DNA from: Pardosa pseudoannulata
Taxonomy: Eukaryota > Arthropoda > Arachnida > Araneae > Lycosidae
Assembly: GCA_032207245.1 (NCBI GenBank)
Contig: CM063503.1
Span: 64,700,066 to 64,764,065, forward strand
DNA length: 64,000 bases
Direction of reading: 5' to 3'
Shown: positions 1 through 14,265 of the stretch, piece by piece
How positions within the stretch are numbered: the stretch's first letter is position 1
How the letters are laid out: each line of letters opens with the position of its first letter
Notes under the pieces: model-generated
Seen by the model: the letters and a program-made list of their open reading frames with translations, nothing else
The model's database searches: none
Told to the model about the DNA's origin: nothing
Made by a program: the position numbers and the translations under genes

Positions 1-272
1 TTTACTTTATGAACACTTTCAAACTAGGTGCCACACTAATTTAGGTCTGACAATAATTTTCCATCAGTTAGGTAAATATATACATATAAGAGAGAGGACC
101 TAATCTCAATTTCAAATATATGTAAAAAGAAGTACCTTGTGGTTAAATATGGTGTGCCAGGAACACTGCTGGATGAGTGCTAATCAGGATTGGGTATGTG
201 TGGTTGCAAATTTCAATCTTCCGTCGGTCTGGTCAGGGGCTTTTTATTAATGAGTATTTGAGGTGCGGTCGT

Positions 273-770
273 AATGTTTGACACATATACACTGTTGGTG
301 GCTACGAGAGGTTCCAAACGTTTCCGGAGTCTCTGTCGAACTCAAGGCTATTCTCCTTGGACTCCCGAAGTCTCCCTGTCACAATCGTCTCCTCCGACTT
401 CTGACCTCTCTGCTCTCCTCGATTCGACTCCACTCTCGAATACACCCTCTCTTTCTAGACTTTTTCTTCTTTTATATTAATTTCATCCTTGTCCCATCTT
501 ACTTCTTTTTGACCAATCGGGAGAGTTGTAAAAATCTAATTGGTCTCCTTAACCCCGCCTTGAAACCGCTAACGTGTAAAAACCTTACCCCTTCAAATTG
601 GACACTGTGCCTTAGGGACTCATAAATAACTCCACAAAGGTATATTCTTATTTAGTGCCATGTACGGAGACACGATTCTAATCTGGGACTGGGATCAGAA
701 CCCCACCCGAGAATCCCGCACAAGACGAAAACCCTTTGAAATAACTTTTAGTGGCCTCTCCCCTTTACAA
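273..770. other. G+C-richer patch, possible retroelement LTR or promoter remnant
   Basis: This stretch is clearly richer in C and G than its A/T-rich surroundings and is pyrimidine-rich on the plus strand. It holds overlapping short open frames in two registers (68 and 115 codons) whose translations show no domain I recognise and are biased to Ser, Leu and Phe. Motifs such as GACCAATCGGGAG and ATTGGTCTCC give CCAAT-box-like elements in both orientations, which LTRs and promoters often have. The patch at 60400-60770 has a comparable composition and also contains ATTGGTCTCC when read on the minus strand. A degraded LTR is my best guess, but no paired LTR or primer-binding site was found. It could also be an unknown short gene fragment. 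Confidence 0.25.
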
Positions 771-1833
771 AAGATGTGATGAGGTCAGATTTCGATCCCA
801 AGCATTTTACTTCTCTTATTAATTAATCCATTATATTACTGATCTAAATCGCCTCATCATAGTGGATTCAACTTTTCTAATTTGATCCAAATAATTTTCT
901 GTCAATTTACAAGAAACCCTAAAACTGTTAATTTTCTGGTAATGATAGAATTTTCTATATGTTTTGTTGAAAAGTAAATCCCGATGAGTTATTAGTTAAA
1001 TGCTTCCTTTTTAATAATTTCTGATTGCATCATATTAATCATTAGTATATTAGCTATACTAAGTAATTATTCTGCTGTATTATGGAGATGCAGTTTAATT
1101 ATCACTGGAACAATGTTATAGCCTCGCCAACAATGTAATGTAACGCATGTTTCATTGTGCACTGGTGGGTTTGGATTAGAGTATGGTGTTAACTCATTAT
1201 GAATACAGTTAGGCGTATATCAAATGATTTGACTCTAAAATTAAAAAAAAAATATTTTTAGGTTAATCGATTAAGCTTTTCAATAGATCATAATTGTAGA
1301 AAAGATTACTGATCATATGTATCTGGCTACACATGCTTAATGCATAGTGTATATGTATAAAGTATTATATTAATATTTGAATAATAAGTATTTTATATTG
1401 TTTTGTAAAACAATATAACCAACCTATAATTAAGATTTAAAATGGTAGTTTGGGAAAAGCTCCATATTTTCTCGGCTATATTCGTAAAGAAACAAAAATG
1501 CAGCTCAATAAATCATCAAGAACTTATTTTAAAAAGTGTCCTACTTGTGAGGACTTGTTACGATATTATTAAAAATGATATTTTCTTTACATGTGTATAT
1601 CTTTTAGCTTAATTAATTAATTAATGCTTTAATTTTACATTACAGTATAATATTTTTCGTGAAATTTCAAAACTTGTCGTTAATTTCATGAAATTTGGTT
1701 GAAATTTCTGGATATTATACCAAAAAAGGAGAACTAAGTTTCAATATAAAAAAGTCTTTTATATTTTCTTATAATATGTATTATTTTATCTGGACAAAAT
1801 GTAAACATGTAGTAAAACAGTTCTGTAAAAGTA
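771..1833. other. A/T-rich stretch with nothing recognised
   Basis: No open frame of note, no inverted repeat ends and no obvious tandem structure. A short TTAA-repeat run near 1612-1624 is the only local simplicity. I see no feature to annotate. Confidence 0.6.
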
Positions 1834-2440
1834 ATTCTCATTACTTTTTAAATTTAAAGTAAACCTTGATTCAATACTATAGCTGTCAAATTAGAAATAC
1901 AGTGCTGTAAGTCTATGTTTTTTTATTCAAAAATTTATAAGCATCTTCATTTAGTAAATTTAATGATTAAATTGTGTAATGATGTTAAGACTTTCTGTTG
2001 AACTGCAATAAACATTGCTTATATAAAAATGGTAAATCATTAAGTAAAAGTGGTAAATCATTGAGTCTTTTATGATTCCAGGTAACTCAAAGTTTCTTCT
2101 CTTTTCCCAATTTCTTAATTGTCCTCTAAATACGCTAGTCACCCAACTTCACTGGAAAGTGTGTTTAGTCTTTTTCCTTACATGATAAATGTTCAAGAAC
2201 AATTCTTCAAATTTTGTTTAGAAAGTAGTAAATCATTATGAGTAACAAAAGTGATTTTTCCTTTTCCGATTTGTTGATTATCCTCTAAATGCGCAAGCCA
2301 CCTAAAACTTACTGAAAAGCATGAGTTCCATCATATTTATCATATTGTTAATGTACAAGAACAATTCGCTAAGTATTTGTTTAGAGATTCCAAAAAACAA
2401 TTCCTAAAATCTAAAGCTTTATGATATTTTCAATCGGTAG

Positions 2441-2506
<66 letters not shown>

Positions 2507-2935
2507 CTAATATTTAATAGAACGTTACGAAATATTCATTAATGATATGCCTCAAAATTAAATTAATGAAATGCATCAAAAGTTTGTCTAGATTTGCTGT
2601 AATAACATAAATTATTCCTTAAAAGTATAAAGGAAAATAAACTGTATACTTTCAACTAATTCCCACGGCACATTTTAATACTGTATGCACAGCATTCATC
2701 TTTTCATAAATTGCATTACAACCCTTTTAAAATACACAATATATATTCATTACTTTTTAAATCTACAAGTAAACCTCGATTCAATATCACAGCTATCAAA
2801 TTAGAAACACAGTACTATAAGTTTATGTTTTTTGTGTTCAACAATTTATAAACATCTTCATTTAGTAAATTTAATGATTAAACTTGTGCATTGATTTTAA
2901 GACTTTTTGTTGAACTGCAATGAACATTGCTTATA
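1834..2935. repeat. Direct duplication of ~190 bp (1834-2021 and 2748-2935)
   Basis: The block around 1834-2021 recurs about 914 bp downstream at 2748-2935 with many substitutions. Both copies share the order CATTACTTTTTAAAT, TTCATTTAGTAAATTTAATG and GTTGAACTGCAAT. Between the copies a shorter ~160-bp diverged tandem pair lies at about 2080-2400; it shares TCCTCTAAAT (2122 and 2281) and CAAGAACAATTC. The whole stretch is non-coding and old. Confidence 0.7.
2444..2503. repeat. (TA)n microsatellite
   Basis: About 30 uninterrupted TA dinucleotides, a direct reading of the sequence. Confidence 0.97.
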
Positions 2936-3029
2936 TGCTTAGTTGATAACTGTAAGTCTACTCAGACACTGTATTCTTTTAACCACAATGTCACAGAATT
3001 TAAAGCAAACTAATCAGAAATCTTCTTAT

Positions 3030-6000
3030 GGGACCAAGCATAAATTTAAAAGTAGTTCTAGTCCTCTTATTAGAGTCCTTTACATATATGCATAAACACA
3101 GGCAAATAAATTTAATACTTCACATGGTTCTCAAATTTTGTGCAGAAATTTTGCGAATAGAACATTTAATGAACTATTTTATACAATAAGTAATAAAGAC
3201 TACTTATTTTTTATTTTTTATAGACAATAAGCATTTATAAGAATTTCAAAGAAAATAAATTTGAATTACTTCAAAGCTACTATTGATGTAACCACATATA
3301 AAGAATTCTTTTAATTATGAAGTTATGATTGTTAATATTATAATCAATTTTTAAAATAACAACCCTTTAAATTTTATAAATAAGCACAATCAAATAAAAA
3401 ATTGAACGAAGTTTATTTATTTCAAAATTTGTCACTAAATTCCTCGATTTAAGAGAAATGAAAAAAGCTCATAAACGATATTATATATGAGGGGATTCAC
3501 AAACAAAAAGAACCATGTCCATTTTGAAAATTACAAAAAAATTGAGTACTGAAGTTCCTGACTTATAAATAATTCTTGAAAATTCAAATTAATTTTATTA
3601 AATTATTAACAAATAGAGTATTTTGTACCATATGTGCATACTTACGCATGAGAAATAACAAGTTCTTAATTTTTGTAAACGGTTTAATTATGTAAAAGAA
3701 GAAATAGAATGCCTCATATTTAAAACAATGTAGTTATAATTTATAATATTTATTTTTATGTAAATAAATTTCAAAATAACTTCTAAGCAAACAAAAGCCT
3801 ACTGATGAAACTGCAAATAGATTTATAAAAAATTCAAGTCTTTAAATTAAAGTCCTCTGAATTTATATGAATCAACGCAAGTAAATGAAGTAAAGTAAAC
3901 ATGTTATATTATTTTCAAATTTTATTCATAAATTTTTCAAATTAAGAGGATTGTAATATTTCACAAAAGATTTTATGCTTACTATATAAAAAGACTAAAA
4001 CTGGTTTTATTGATTTTTTATACATAGAAATTTTTTATAACAGTAACAATACCATTAAAACTCTGTTGTTAAAATATTATATAAATTTATGAACAATGCT
4101 AGTATGTTAATTAGAGTCTCCTAAATTTACATAAATAGAGGTAAGTAAAGTAAATTGAACACGGTACATATTTTTTAAATTTGTCAATTAATTCTGCGGT
4201 TAAAGAAGAATGGGAAAATTTAATAAACGGTTTTACATATATTATACAAAAAGTTATAATTATTCTTATTGATATTTTATATGCAGTAAATTAAAAAAAA
4301 TTTATGCAAATAAAAATTTGCTGAGGAATTTACATTGACTTATAAACAGCTGTACTTTATAAATAAAATTTTTTTGAACATATATGAATAAACAGAGGAA
4401 AATAAAATGAATTTAACACAGCACGTATATTTCAAAATATTTTAATAAAATTTTTTTTATTAAAGATAAACATGAAAACTTCATAAATGATTTTACATAG
4501 ATTATACAAAAAGTTATAATTATTCTTATTGATATTTTATATGCAGTAAATTAAAAAAAATTTATGCAAATAAAAATTTGCTGAGGAATTTACATTGACT
4601 TATAAACAGCTGTACTTTATAAATAAAATTTTTTTGAACATATATGAATAAACAGAGGAAAATAAAATGAATTTAACACAGCACGTATATTTCAAAATAT
4701 TTTAATAAAATTTTTTTTATTAAAGATAAACATGAAAACTTCATAAATGATTTTACATAGATTATACAAAAAAGTTATAATTCTACTTATATTGATCTTT
4801 TATATGTAGTAAAATTTTTATAAGAATTTTATAGTATATAAAATAAAACTGATGATGAAGCCCCACATTGAAATATATACAGTTGAAGTTTATAAATTAA
4901 AACCATCTGAATATATGTAGTAAGATTTTTGTAAGAATTCTATAGTATATAAAATAAAACTGATGATGAAGCCACACATTGATATATATACAGTTGAAGT
5001 TTATAAATTAAAACCCTTAAATATATATGAATAAAAGAGGAAAATAAAATATATTAAACACTACATATTTAAAAAAAATGTTTAATATTTTTTATTAGAA
5101 GACTATTAGAGAAATAGAAAAATTCATAAACCTTTTTACATATTTTATACAAAAAGCTATAATTGTTCTAACTGATATTTTATATGCAGTAACATTTTTT
5201 AAAGAAAATTATGCAAATAAAAACCTACCGATGAAACTACATTATCATATAATAAATAGTTGAAGTTTATGAATTAAAATCTTCTGAATATATGTGAATA
5301 AACAGAGGAGAAAAATAAAATATATTGAACGCAGTACATATTTAAAAAAATGTTTAATATTTTTTTATAAGAGGAATGGGAAAACATTATAAATGATTTT
5401 ACATATTTTATACAAAAAACTATAATTACTTTTATTGATATTAAAACAAAGTAAATTACAAAGTAAATTTTTTAAAGAACTTTATGGAAATAAAAACATG
5501 CTGATGAGGCTACATTGACAGATACACAGTTGAAGTTTATAAATTAAAATCTTCTGAATATATGTAAATAAACAGAGGAAAAATAAAATATATTGAACAC
5601 AGTACATACTTAAATTTTTTTTAATAAAATTTTATTGGAATGGGAAACTTCATAAATGATTTTACATATTTTATAAAAAATGCTAAAATTGTTCTTGTTG
5701 ATGTTTTATATGCAATGAGACTTTTATAAGAATTTTATAATAAATAAAAACTGTTGATGAAATCACACACTGAAATATAAACAATTGTAGTTTATAACCT
5801 AAAACCCTTTGATTATATATGCATAAACAGAGGAAAATAAAATATAATGAACACAGTACATATTCAAAAAAATTTTTAATATTCTTTTATTAAATAGGAT
5901 TGGGGAAACTACATAAATGATTTTACATATTTTATACAAAATGTTATAACTACTTTTATTGATATTTTATATGCAGTAAACTTTTTTTAAAATACTTTAT

Positions 6001-9000
6001 GAAAATAAAACCTGCTGATGACATTACATTGACAATAAACAGTTGAAGTTTATACATTAAAATCTTCTGAATAAACAGAGGAAAAATAAAATATATTAAA
6101 CACAGTACATATTTAAAAAAATTAATAATTTTTTATAAAAGAGAAATGAGAGAACTTTATAAACTATTTTACATATTTTATACATAAAAAGCTACAATTG
6201 TTTTTATTGATGTTTGATATGCAGTAAGATTTTTATAAGAATTTTATAGTAAATAAAAAAAAATGCTGATGAAACCACAGATTAAAATATAAACAGTTGT
6301 AGTTTAAAAACTAAAACCCTTTGAATATATATGAATAAACAGAGGAAAATAAAATATAATGAACACAGTACATATTTAAAAAAAATGTTTAATATATTTT
6401 TTATAAGAGGAATGATAAAACTTCATAAATGATTTTATGTAATTTATACAAAAAACTATAATTGCTTTCATTGATATTTTATGCAAAGTAATTTTTTTAA
6501 AGAACTTTATGGAAATAAAAACCTGCTGATGAAGCTGCATTGACATATACACAGTTGAAGTTTATAAAATAAAATCTTCTGAATATATGTAAATAAACAG
6601 ATGTAAAATAAAATATATTGAACACAGTACATATATTTCAAAACATTTTAATAACTTTTATTAAAGAAGAACAGGAAAACTTCATAAAGGATTTTACATA
6701 GATTATACAAAAATAGCTATAGTTGTTCTTATATTGACATTTTATATGCAGTAAGATCTTTTTAAGAATTTTATAGTATATAAAATAAAACTGATGATGA
6801 AACCACACGTTGAAATATAAATAGTTGAAGTTTATAAATTAAAATCTTCTGAATATATGTGAATAAAGAGAGGAAAAATAAAATATATTTAACACAGTAC
6901 ATATTTAAAATTTTTTAAAATAAATTTTACTGAAGTGGGAAAACTTCATAAACGATTTTACATATTTTATAAAAAAGCTAAAATTGTTAAAAAAAAAACA
7001 GTCAGACTTTTATAAGAATTTTATAATAAATAAAAACTGTTGATGAAATCTCAGATTGAAATATGAACAATTGTAGTTTATAAACTAAAACCCTTTGAAT
7101 GTATATGTATAAAAAGAGGAAAATAAAATATATTGAAGACAATGCATATTCAAAAAAATTTTTAATATTTTTTTTATTAAATAGGAATGGGGAAACTTCA
7201 TAAACGGTTTTACATATTTTAGACAAAAAGTTATAACTGCTTTTATTGATACTTTATATGCAGTAAAGATTTTTAAAGAACTTTATGCAAATAAAAATCT
7301 GCTGATGAAGCTACATTGACAATAAACAGTTGAAATTTATAAATTAAAATCTTCTGAATATATGTGAATAAAAAGAGGAAAAATAAAATATATTGAACAC
7401 AGTAAATATTTAAAAAAATTTAATAATTTTTTATAAAAGAGGAATGAGAAAACTTCATAAACTATTTTACATATTTTATAGATAAAAAGCTACAATTGTT
7501 TTTACTGATCTTTTATATGCAGTAAGATTTTTTATTATAGTAAATAAAAAAAAATTGCTGAGGAAACTACACATTGAAATACAAACAGTTGTAGTTTATG
7601 AATTAAACCCTCTTAATATATAGGAAAAATATAGGAAAATAAAATATATTGAACATAGGACTTATATTTTTTAAATTTTAATATTTTTTTTATTTAAAAC
7701 TTCATAAACTGTTTTACATATTTTATACAAAAAGATATAGATTTTCTTACTGATATTTTATATGCAGTAAATTTTTTAATAAAAATTATGCAAATAAAAA
7801 CTTGATGATAAAACTACATGAACATATAAACAGTTGAAGTTTATAAATTAAAATCTTCTGAATATATATGAATAAATAGAAAAAGATAAAATATATTGAA
7901 CGCAGTACATATTAAAAAATATTTATTAAAGAAGAATGTAAAAACTTCATAAACGATTTTACATAGTTTATACATAAAAAGCTACAATTGATTTTATTAA
8001 CCTTTGTATGAAGTACGACTTTTATAAGAATTTTATAGTAAATAAAAAAAAAACTGCTGATGAAACCACACATTGAAATACAAACAGTTTTGGTTTATAA
8101 ACTAAAACCTCTGAATATATATGGAAAAAACAGAGAAAAATAAAATATATTGAACATAGTGCATACATATGTTTTTTTATAATTGTAATATTTTTTATTT
8201 AAAACTTCATAAACTGTTTAATACATTTTATACAAAAAATTATAATTGTTCTAATTGATATTTTATATGCAGTAAATTTTTTAATAAAAATTATGCAAAT
8301 AAAAAACCTGCTGATAAAACTACATTAACATATAAACAGTTGAAGTTTATAAATTAAAATATTCTGAATATATATGAATAAATAGACGAAAATAAAATAT
8401 ATTGAACACAGTGCATATTAAAAAATATTTATTAAAGAAAAATGTAAAAACTTCATAAACGATTTTACATATTTTATACATAAAAAGCTACAATTGTTTT
8501 TTTTGTCCTTTGTATGAAGTACGATTTTTATAAGAATTTTATAGTAAATAAAAAAAAACTGCTGATGAAATCACACATTGAAATACAAACAGTTTTAGTT
8601 TATAAACTAAATCCTCTGAATATATATGAAAAAAACAGAGGAAGATAAAATATATTGAACATAGTACATATACGTACATATTTTATTTAAAACTTCATAA
8701 ACTGTTTTATACATTTTATACAAAAAGCTATACTTGTTCTCATTGATATTTTATATGCAGTAAATTTTTTAATAAAAATTATGCAAATAAAAAACCTGCT
8801 GATAAAACTACATTAACATATAAACAGTTGAAGTTTATAAATTAAAATATTCTGAATAGATATGAATAAATAGTAGAAAATAAAATATATTGAACACAGT
8901 GCATATTAAGAAATATTTATCAAAGAAAAATGTAAAAACTTCATAAACGATTTTACATAGTTTATACAAAAAGCTATAATTTCTCTCATTGATATGCAGT

Positions 9001-10095
9001 AGATTGTTTTATATGCTGTGAATGTGTTATAAGAATTTTATAGCAAATAAAAACCTGCTGATTAAACTTAACATAGACATATAAACAATTGTAGCTTTGC
9101 AAATTAAAGTTCTCTGAATTTATATGAACAAACAGAGGAAAGTAAAACAAATTGAACACAATAATACATTTTTTCAAAGTTTTGTATATTTTATGCAAAA
9201 AAGCTATAATTGTAAAACCTATAGGTATCTTATTGGAATTTCAAAGCAAATAAAAATTACTGATGAAACCACCCTTAACGTATAAACAGCTTAAATCTTC
9301 ATATCAAAGTCCTCTGAATTTATATGAACAAATGCAATTAAATAAAGGAAAATAAACATGTGTTATAACTTTTATATTTTATTTATAAATTTTTCATTCA
9401 AGTGTAGAGGATTATTGATTGTATTGGTACTGAATCCTTAAAGGACATATTGTGAAAAGCACAATCAAATCAAGAAGAATTGGAGTATTTTTCAATATGT
9501 TTATGCACTCTATATAACAAGTTTATAGCTGTTTTCATTGATTTCTTTTATGTATAGTACATATACGAATTGCAAAGCAATTAACATTATACCTTTGAAG
9601 TTCTACATAAATTTATGACGAGTGCTAGTCTATTAATTAAAGTCCTCTACATTTACATGAATAAACAAAGAAAAATAGAATAAATTGAACACAATATATG
9701 TTTTTCAAATTTTGTTAATAAATTCAAATGAGACAACTTTATAAACAATTTTACATATTTTATTCAAAAATCTATAATAGTTCTTATCGATCATTTATAT
9801 GCAGTAAATTTTTTTTTAAATAAAATTTCACGGCAAATAAGAAGTTGCTGATGAAACCATACATATATACTTAAACAATTGAAGTCTTTTAATTAAAATC
9901 TTTTGAATTTATATAAATAAACGCATGTAAAGAAATTAAATTAAACACTTTATAAGGTTTTCAAATTTTGCTCAAAAATCTTTTGAGTTAAGAGGAAAAG
10001 GGGATATTTAACAAAAGATTTTATGCATTCTGTACCAAAAGACAATTGTTATTGATTTTTTATATGCAGCACATTTTTTATAAAAATTTCAAGTT
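3030..10095. repeat. ~255-bp A/T-rich satellite array, more than 20 units
   Basis: A unit of roughly 240-260 bp recurs head-to-tail. Landmarks appear in fixed order in each unit: ACAGTTGAAGTTTATAAATT, then GAATAAACAGAGGAAAATAA, then GAACACAGTACATAT, then ACTTCATAAACGATTTTACA, then TTTATATGCAGTAA. The TATATGCAGTAA anchor or a variant is seen near 4280, 4540, 4800, 5185, 5705, 5970, 6218, 6745, 7255, 7517, 7760, 8270 and 8755. Units at both edges (about 3030-4200 and 9200-10095) are much more diverged than the core, the usual picture of satellites homogenised by unequal exchange. Local sub-duplications occur, for example a ~111-bp repeat at 4801-5025. It has no coding capacity; short open frames inside (for example near 7002-7226) are incidental. 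Confidence 0.92.
4241..4760. repeat. Exact 260-bp tandem duplication within the satellite
   Basis: Bases 4241-4500 and 4501-4760 are identical when read line by line, and the match carries on for about 12 bp into the next unit. Neighbouring units differ at many positions, so this pair is a very recent duplication or an assembly or copying artefact. Confidence 0.95.
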
Positions 10096-10619
10096 GCAAA
10101 TGTTTAGGCAAATTTGCGTTCAAATATTCTTCTGAAAAAAAAATAATGCTCTAAAAGAAGGTATGTTTGCATAAAATGAAAGAAATGCATCTCAAAATTA
10201 ATGTACATTTTATGCGATTGTGATATATTACTTTTTTATTTATGTTTCCATATTAAAAATATCGTTTATATCTACAAACTAAACTCAAAATGTGAAGCAT
10301 AAGATGGGAAAAAAATCTTATTTACATGCAAAAGAGAAGGAAATACCCTCCCGAAAAAAAATGTGACTGACGTGTAAAAATTAGTTTTTAATCATAAAAG
10401 TCGAAAATTTTATTCTTACTTCTCCTATCACGATTAAAAATGAGAATTTCGACACTTCTTAGCTGCTGGAAGATAAATTTTGGAATAATGAGACTGGAAG
10501 ATAAACACATACGGAGAATGTTCGAGAGAAACTAAGTAAGTTTAGAGAAAGAAATATTTTTTGTATTTTTAGTTCATCTCTGAGATATCGCTTGGAAAAC
10601 AGAATGAATGTCGGAGAAA
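10096..10619. other. A/T-rich linker, nothing recognised
   Basis: This lies between the satellite array and the next duplication. I see no coding, inverted or clear tandem structure. Confidence 0.5.
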
Positions 10620-12065
10620 AGGTGCTTTTTGTTATTCTATTTTTCTAGTTTCATTTTTCTTCTGTTCATTAAAATTCTCAAAAGAACGCTATAATACTTG
10701 TTCTTAAAATGATTAAATTCCTAATGAAACACGTTGTGCTTGTGAATAAAATTTTCAATCCCTTTTCCCAAGGTTTAATTTTAGTGAATGCTGTCGAAGA
10801 AGGTTGGTGAAGAGTGGTAAATTGGTAGATGCACGATTTTACAATTCTCGCGAGTCAGGAAAAGTGCATACCACTGCGAAATAAATGCATGGAATGTTCA
10901 ATACAACCTGAGTAAGTACAAAGAAATATTTTCGTATTTTAATTTTTTGTAGGGTATCGTAGGCAAACAGAATTAATACAGTTGAAACGGTTTTTTTTTA
11001 TTATTTCATTTTTTCCATTTCGCTTTTTCTTTATATTAAAATTGCAAAAAGAGCGTTGTAAAACTTGTTTCTAAAATGACTAAATGAATAGTTAAATATT
11101 TTTTGCTTGTAAATAAAACTTTTAATAATATCTAAGTACTTTGGATAATGCCATGTCGATGCATTTTGAAAAAGGAATTCTGGTAGATCGACCATTTTAC
11201 AGCTAAGCTATCTTATATTATAAAATCCTTAAAAACTACTGTGCCTGGTTATAATTATTGCTGACAAGCAATTTTCTAATTTAACTTATAATGGACAAAA
11301 TAAAATTCTATACGAGATTAATCTTTTATTATTGATAATATTTTAATGTACTAAAATCACATGCACATGATATAATTTCAAAGAATCAGCATAAGCCATT
11401 AGCACAATCAGCCTATCATTTGTACAAAAGTTTGATTTTATTTATTCCTTACCTTACGTAGTTATTCTACAATTTTGTATAAACATTTTCATTTCATAGA
11501 CACTTCTATTTTAATATACGTAAAACGGTCTTTTTTATTATTTCATTTTTCCATTTCGCTTTTTCTTTATATTAAAATTGTAAAAAGAGCATTGTAAAAC
11601 TTGTTTCTAAAACGACTAAATGAATAATTAAATATTTTTTGCTTGTAAATAAAACTTTTAATAATATTTTCTAAGATTTAGTTTAAGTGAATGTTGTCGA
11701 TGCCTGTTTGAAAAAAGGAATAATCTGGTAGACATACCATTTTACAGCATTCGCTAGTCGTACAAATATTATTATAAAATGCTTTAAAACTACTGTGACT
11801 GGTTATAATTATTGCTGACAAGCAATTTTCTAATGTAACTTATAATGGACAAAATAAAATTCTATACGAGATTAATCTTTTATTATTGATAATATTTTAA
11901 TGTACTAAAATCACATGCACATGATATAATTGCAAAGAATCAGCATAAGCCATTAGTACAATCAGCCTATCATTTGTACAAAAGTTTGATTTTATTTATT
12001 CCTTACTTTACGTAGTTATTCTACAGTTTTATGTAGACATTTTCATTTCATAGACACTTCTATTT
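10620..12065. repeat. Diverged three-copy direct repeat; two ~540-bp copies well conserved
   Basis: Copy 2 (about 10985-11515) and copy 3 (about 11523-12065) align over their full length. Shared runs include CATTTCGCTTTTTCTTTATA, GACAAGCAATTTTCTAAT and CACATGCACATGATATAATT. A more diverged, shorter copy 1 lies at about 10620-10985, recognisable from AACTTGTTTCTAAAATGA-like and GTGAATGCTGTCGAAG motifs. Non-coding, and the class is not identified. Confidence 0.85.
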
Positions 12066-13440
12066 TTAAAACTATGTTTCAGTTTATACCTGAATACTGC
12101 TTAAAACCAGAAAAAATGTCACATTGCTTAGTAGATTGCCATGAGGTTCATAAGATTAAAAAAATTGTATATGCCATATTTTATCATACTGCATCATAAT
12201 TTAAGATTTTTCCACTGCTAGTAACAAAATAAATACTTTAATTTTCCAAAATTTCTTATTTTTTATCCACCCTTTTCTATCTGAATTTCTACAGTTTGGC
12301 ATTTTGAAATCCATGATCACCTGAAACTACCACGATAGAAATTTCTGTTTTTCCTGTGACACTTTGATATACGTGTACCATATTTTGATAGGTATTTATA
12401 TTGCTTTAACAAAGTAATGGCGAATCATATTAATTTTTTAAGTGTTTTATATATCTCATATATAACCCCCCCATAATTTTTATTCTAATGTAAATTATTG
12501 CATTCTTATGTAAGAGTAAGAGTGTAAATTAGAATTTTAAAACTTTCAGGTGGTAAACTGCATTAGTGATCCTGTGCATTAGAAGTCAATTAGATCATCA
12601 CTTAATAATGCTTGAATTAATTACGTCACAAGGTGTTTCTAGACAATATATAGAGACTCCAAGGGTATTGTGAAAGATACGATGACAGGTGGTTTTGATG
12701 ACATGTTATGACAGCAGATGCCTGTTCACGAATTGAATTTTAATCTTATATAAGCATTCTCCTCAAAAGCTATATTTATAATGATGGTTAAGTTGCTGCC
12801 TTATTTAGCTTTCTTGCATTTCAAATATTGCACATTATTTTTATTATTTATTTTGCATTTGAATTTATTTGAAAACAAAGAGGTTAAACTCTTATTAATT
12901 TATTTCGTTTCTAGTCTAAAATTAGTTATATACAACTATTTATGTGGTATTTAGAATTAATTTTATTCTTTGACAGATTTAATAAAAATAGTATTAAATG
13001 TATTAAGTTAGCAAATCTTTGTAACATGTAAATTTAATTTGGTGTTTGAAGCGGCAAAGTATAATCAAGTTAATTTGCGTAATAGAAGTTTCTGTCATAT
13101 TACTTTATTTTTGTGACACTCTAATGAAAATACGTGTATCACATCTTAGTAAACATTTCTAGACCTTTAAATAGGTAAACGACAATCCCATTAACTTTTT
13201 TGATTGTTTTGTACTTCCCACCTAGTGATTTAAATCCAAATTTTCATGTTTTATGGTCATCAATCTATTTTATTTTGAAATAATGACAATACAATTTATA
13301 ATTTTAAGAGATCTGACATCTATTAGCAGCTGTATGCATCAACGGAACCTTGTTTATTTTAATAACTCTATAACTTAAATAGTAATTTATTTAGAAAAAT
13401 GAAATGTTTACTAAATGATAAGCTATTTATTTTTATATAA
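12066..13440. other. A/T-rich stretch with nothing recognised
   Basis: No supportable gene or element. There is a weak resemblance between 12345-12460 and 13095-13235 (GTGACACT followed by ATACGTGTA), too weak to call a repeat. Confidence 0.5.
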
Positions 13441-13578
13441 AAATAATTCTAAATAGTTAAAAATAATTATAGATAATTATTTAAAATAATTATAGATAAT
13501 TATTTAAGCTAGTTATAGATAATTATTCAAGATAATTATAGATAATTATTTAAGAAAACTATAGATACTTATCTATAA
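13441..13578. repeat. ~22-bp minisatellite (ATAATTATAGATAATTATTT-like)
   Basis: Five or so imperfect copies of an ATAATTATAGATAATTATTT-type unit follow one another. A direct reading. Confidence 0.9.
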
Positions 13579-14154
13579 AAGTTTTTGAGTTAGTCGGAAA
13601 ATTTCAGCATCTCAAAATATCAATTATTATTTTTTACATTATTTGATTGCCCACAACATTGCACATCTATTCTTATGAATATTAATGCTTTTTAAAATAA
13701 AATTAAGAGACATAATGTGTATATAAATATATGAGCTATCAGGCTGTTTTATTAGTAAAAGCTTTAATTAAAACAGCTAAATGTATCAGTTATTTTTTAA
13801 CATATCTTAAAACACTTTTTAAAAATAATTTCTCAGGAAGAACATATACTAATTTCATAGCCCATCATTTTAAGCACGCATTACATTGTCTTAATTTCAT
13901 TTAAGCAAAATAAAACGCATATATTCAAGAGAATAGATATTCAGTGTTGTGCACTATCAAACAAGAAAATCATAAAAATTTTTAAATTTACTTTTTTTTT
14001 GTTTAACTTAGAAAATTTTTGATAAATAAATTTAGCTAAACACACATTAAAAAAATCCGTTTTCCAAATAAATAATATTTAAGTTATGGAAGATTATAAT
14101 TAAGGTTAATATTGTTGACTTTATGGAAGAGTTGAAAGGTACTAGATTTTTTAA
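13579..14154. other. A/T-rich stretch with nothing recognised
   Basis: No open frame, inverted repeat or tandem pattern worth reporting. Confidence 0.5.
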
Positions 14155-14265
14155 CTTCCTCCGTTGGTAAACAGGATACAGTGGTCGTATTTTAACAGTC
14201 CGAAGTTCAATTATGCATGTACAATCCCCATAAACGTCTTGCCCGTCTCTCATACTGGCAGCCAA
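14155..14265 (-). other. Short G+C-richer patch, possible mobile-element scrap
   Basis: About 110 bp stand out from the A/T-rich surroundings. Read on the minus strand the patch runs GGCTGCCAGTATGAGAGACG through GGAGGAAGTTAAA and has a short open frame with no recognised domain. A/T-rich sequence brackets it on both sides, which suggests a decayed insertion. No target duplication was found. Confidence 0.2.

Noticed and set aside
278..625. 115-codon frame in a G+C-richer patch
   Set aside because: Overlapping open frames in two registers, no recognised domain and a pyrimidine-rich composition point to LTR-like non-coding sequence.
12345..13235. Possible duplication sharing GTGACACT and ATACGTGTA
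   Set aside because: The similarity is too short and scattered to distinguish from chance in A/T-rich DNA.
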